Of a stretch of DNA of 39,961 nt, positions 38,401-39,961 are shown in pieces; the stretch's first letter is position 1; every line of letters begins with the position of its first letter. The translations under genes were made by a program, and so were the position numbers. The stretch comes from a virus, in the IMG/VR virus record IMGVR_UViG_3300002503_000012, positions 5,680-45,640 of that record. The stretch is one strand, 5' to 3'. Under the pieces are notes generated by a model that saw nothing but the letters and a program-made list of their open reading frames with translations, searched no databases and was not told where the DNA came from.

Positions 38401-39961
38401 ATTGGTCGAAGCCTCCGCACACGCTGCGGCCATTGCAGAATCCATGCTCGAAGATGCGGCGACACCTGTCACTGAAGCGGAGCAAAAAGCTACCAAAGCA
38501 GCGTTAGATAGAGCCGATGCGCTTGCAATCCTCGTCACGGTAATCCAGAAACTTGTACCAGAAACCAAGGCACTTCAAAATGCAGAGATTACTGACGCCA
38601 CCAGACAAACTACGAATGCCCTACGAGATGCCGTCGCAGCATTTGGTCAGGTGGGCGCGGAAACGCAAAAATATACCCTCGCACGCGTATCACTCAAACG
38701 TTCGTATGATGATCTCCTGCCAGCGGAAAAAGCGGAGATTGACGCGCTGGCAAGATTACAGGAACGTCTACAGATACTCTCAGCCCTTGATGCTGGTACG
38801 AAGACAGCCATTGACGACCTGAAACTTTTGACCGCCAATTTTGGCCTGTCGGATGAAGCTGCAGCGCGTAATACATTAGCAATCAAGCTCACGCATAAAA
38901 CTTATACAGAGCTTGCTGAAGCAGCACAGGATTCATCTGATGAGCTTGTGGAATTCATTGCCACGCAAGCAAAATTAACAGTTGAAGCCAAACGTGTGAA
39001 CGATGTCCTTGCTCTACAAGCGATAGGGTTTAGTAAACTTGCGGCAGAAGCGATCGTCGCGCAGAATTCTATTAACGCTATTAAATTCAAGGCCCTAGAT
39101 GATGCTATTGTGCAATTAGAAGCAGCGAATACTAGCACACAAAAGTTTGCGGAAAAGTGGTCAGAGTTGCAGGTTCAGTTAGCTCAACAAACTGGCAATC
39201 CCTTCGCCTTCTTTCTCGCATCCATGGACGCCGCAGGAGTCAAGGCCGGCGATTTCTGGGAGAATCTCCGCACGCTAGCTGAAGATACCGCGAAGCAGAT
39301 GTCCAGTTCGCTGTCCGACTTCTTTTTTGCCAAGTTCACGGGCCAGTTGACCACTGCCAAGGAACTCTTCAAAGCATTCACAGACTCCATTCTTCGGTCC
39401 ATCTCGAACTTTCTGGCCCAAGCTGTCGTCTCACAATTCTTGTCGCTCCTTGGCAGCGTGGGCAGTGCAGTGTTTGGTACTGGAGGTAGCGCTGCAGCCA
39501 GTGCTGCAAGCGCTGTCGGCGGCACTGGCTTAGGAGGTATTTCGTCTTCGGCCTTGGCAGCCCTTGGATTATCAGTTGGTGGATCAGCACTGATTGCCGG
39601 GAATGCGCTCGGTATACCTGGATTGTCGTCAGCTGGTGGCGTCGGTTCGTTAGTGGGTGGGTTGAGCGCGGTCGTGCAGGCCGTGACAGCCAATACCTCA
39701 GCAATTACAGCGGCTACGGCTGGCACGGCAAACTTTACCACGGTGATGGGTCTTCAAATCAATGCACAGGCTGCGCAAACAGCCGGGCTGTCTGGCCTTG
39801 GAAGTCTCCAGGGTATCGGGGGTCTTGCGGGTATTGCCGGTGGACTGCTGGGCCTTTTCGGTGGCGGTGGTTTACAAGTCCAAAGTGCTTCGTCATTACT
39901 CGGTCTTCTTGGAACTGGTATCGGCTTGGCTGGTGCAGTTGGAGCAGGTGGCTTAGGTGCA
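35432..39961 (+). CDS. tail tape measure protein, 3' end outside the window
   Basis: At least 1510 residues, open to the last base. ATG 35432 comes 3 bases after the chaperone fusion's stop. The first 170 residues are coiled coil with three near-copies of the unit RKLGVTQIQ...EYEA (about 108-165). Residues about 320-560 resemble the TP901-type tape measure core (FSEAGKVVFELQKALNNSAE, NISLNETLAGLILLTNGLQ, GTGFRALIVDLQ). The middle is helical. The last 150 visible residues are Gly/Ala/Leu-rich and membrane-like (ALAALGLSVGGSALIAG, GGLAGIAGGLLGLFGGGG), as in tape measures that enter the host membrane. Confidence 0.9.
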   Translation, partial: MADQATDLLLTIGADTTALRQQIALLSQELGVAIQPIKLRVEATGVKEVEQGLTGAQVAASKVTAELNDVQKALDRNAAATVRWQAEFAAGTQRAGRIQSAAIAENETLTRKLGVTQIQSGLEYEALLRKLGVTQIRAATEYEAAVRKLGVAQVQGYAENARLEQQQQLQRIRNIEALKVQLAQLQKLQASINLPAGFTSQITTLQGAQATLQAGGIIDPVVLARLKTQTSEFRREIETLNPKIAQADSFLSTFFGRFGRYIQIAGQLTLVYGAFRAVTSEITEFIAVDKILHQIAATMDQSANRAEVLRQSWALMVQANQAFGTSFSEAGKVVFELQKALNNSAEQIQGAFIPALALASLGEGNQTEIIRALIGLYKIFGDTLGNTTPQEKYLAISDKLIAAAASSIQDIDGFRTALQNVAPVAAVANISLNETLAGLILLTNGLQSASRAGTGFRALIVDLQTRGPQIAQALKIPFDIDAPLDAMKLLDRVIAKLKETGATSLQTQLAINAAFPDKRAALALEAFVKTWGDYGNALNDVTNSAGKTGVVVKELSETVSAAFGRLSGALFKGFADSLDVLFNVKPGDTAGLVQAIDAVTGAIKLLSGDAVTAITILKQLLELVPRIPKLPGEGPGRTGAETIRRFVGQVIPGLGLAQGLADIKAANDAQVIANQLASEQQYLLAAGVGDSLKSNAILAQRTELTAELNKRLAELHSIAQANLAVSDQTLSFDARLAAAEFLITKRRQERIQAENDFRQLDLPKAEQGSIDTAGAKVIATLEAENRAIKQRLELKKQVNDADIAFSQQQAKSAEDARKALEAFDNLLASQQGKLKDLTASEKFAADDMAKLLSTLNDLQFKAISPEEFAARNAAVTAFGIALQRNLIEPLLQITRSDQENALENLFAAMLKAGREADNLRSKLGPGATSGITGGVLPTGIAVQTRLTERDLGLDKMRDALNQLGAQSSNIFEQMILDTAAAGKGFTSFAALVEASAHAAAIAESMLEDAATPVTEAEQKATKAALDRADALAILVTVIQKLVPETKALQNAEITDATRQTTNALRDAVAAFGQVGAETQKYTLARVSLKRSYDDLLPAEKAEIDALARLQERLQILSALDAGTKTAIDDLKLLTANFGLSDEAAARNTLAIKLTHKTYTELAEAAQDSSDELVEFIATQAKLTVEAKRVNDVLALQAIGFSKLAAEAIVAQNSINAIKFKALDDAIVQLEAANTSTQKFAEKWSELQVQLAQQTGNPFAFFLASMDAAGVKAGDFWENLRTLAEDTAKQMSSSLSDFFFAKFTGQLTTAKELFKAFTDSILRSISNFLAQAVVSQFLSLLGSVGSAVFGTGGSAAASAASAVGGTGLGGISSSALAALGLSVGGSALIAGNALGIPGLSSAGGVGSLVGGLSAVVQAVTANTSAITAATAGTANFTTVMGLQINAQAAQTAGLSGLGSLQGIGGLAGIAGGLLGLFGGGGLQVQSASSLLGLLGTGIGLAGAVGAGGLGA

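Noticed and set aside
1-39961. CRISPR arrays, tRNA or rRNA genes, insertion sequences
   Set aside because: I saw no regularly spaced repeats, no tRNA-like cloverleaf and no transposase in the window.

Overview
The window looks like the late (virion structural) region of a tailed double-stranded DNA phage or prophage with a long flexible tail: every supportable gene is on the + strand and no sheath gene is visible. The order is the usual one for HK97-type phages: large terminase, portal, capsid protease/scaffold, decoration protein, major capsid protein, head-tail connectors, tail tube, tail assembly chaperone with a programmed frameshift, tape measure (running off the right edge). The host cannot be named from the sequence. 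Genes are packed with ATGA, TAATG or GTGA overlaps, so most are probably translationally coupled.

Region by region. 1-5515: two small genes, the large terminase interrupted by an intein, the portal, and a 58-residue gene. 5512-18216: a cargo island of about 12.7 kb between portal and protease. It carries six glycosyltransferases (four GT2-like, two GT4-like; a further GT4-GT9 fusion lies after the capsid gene), one nucleotide-sugar dehydratase, two tandem CmcI-like enzymes, a small methyltransferase and a scatter of tiny Cys-rich proteins. Three homing endonuclease genes sit in the island (one broken LAGLIDADG, one HNH-AP2, one LAGLIDADG). 18217-18847: an excisionase-like HTH gene, a small ORF and a clear intrinsic terminator, forming the boundary to the head genes. 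18848-25306: membrane protein, protease with a nested scaffold, decoration protein, major capsid protein, a small protein and the GT4-GT9 fusion. 25314-34119: connector and tail-completion genes mixed with a possible membrane/lysis group, and two genes split by group I introns, each next to a free-standing homing endonuclease. 34231-39961: tail chaperone with a T TTT TTA slippery site, then the tape measure.

Two themes stand out. First, mobile-intron density: one intein, three group I intron cores that I could fold by hand (P2 to P9 pair), and five stand-alone homing endonuclease genes in 40 kb. The introns themselves hold no endonuclease; GIY-YIG and tandem LAGLIDADG genes lie just outside them, an arrangement that fits collaborative homing. 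Second, the sugar-modification island inside the structural operon, with a GT4-GT9 fusion just after the capsid gene, suggests glycosylation of the virion itself, although modification of the host surface is also possible. Exact splice junctions and enzyme substrates are not settled by sequence alone.
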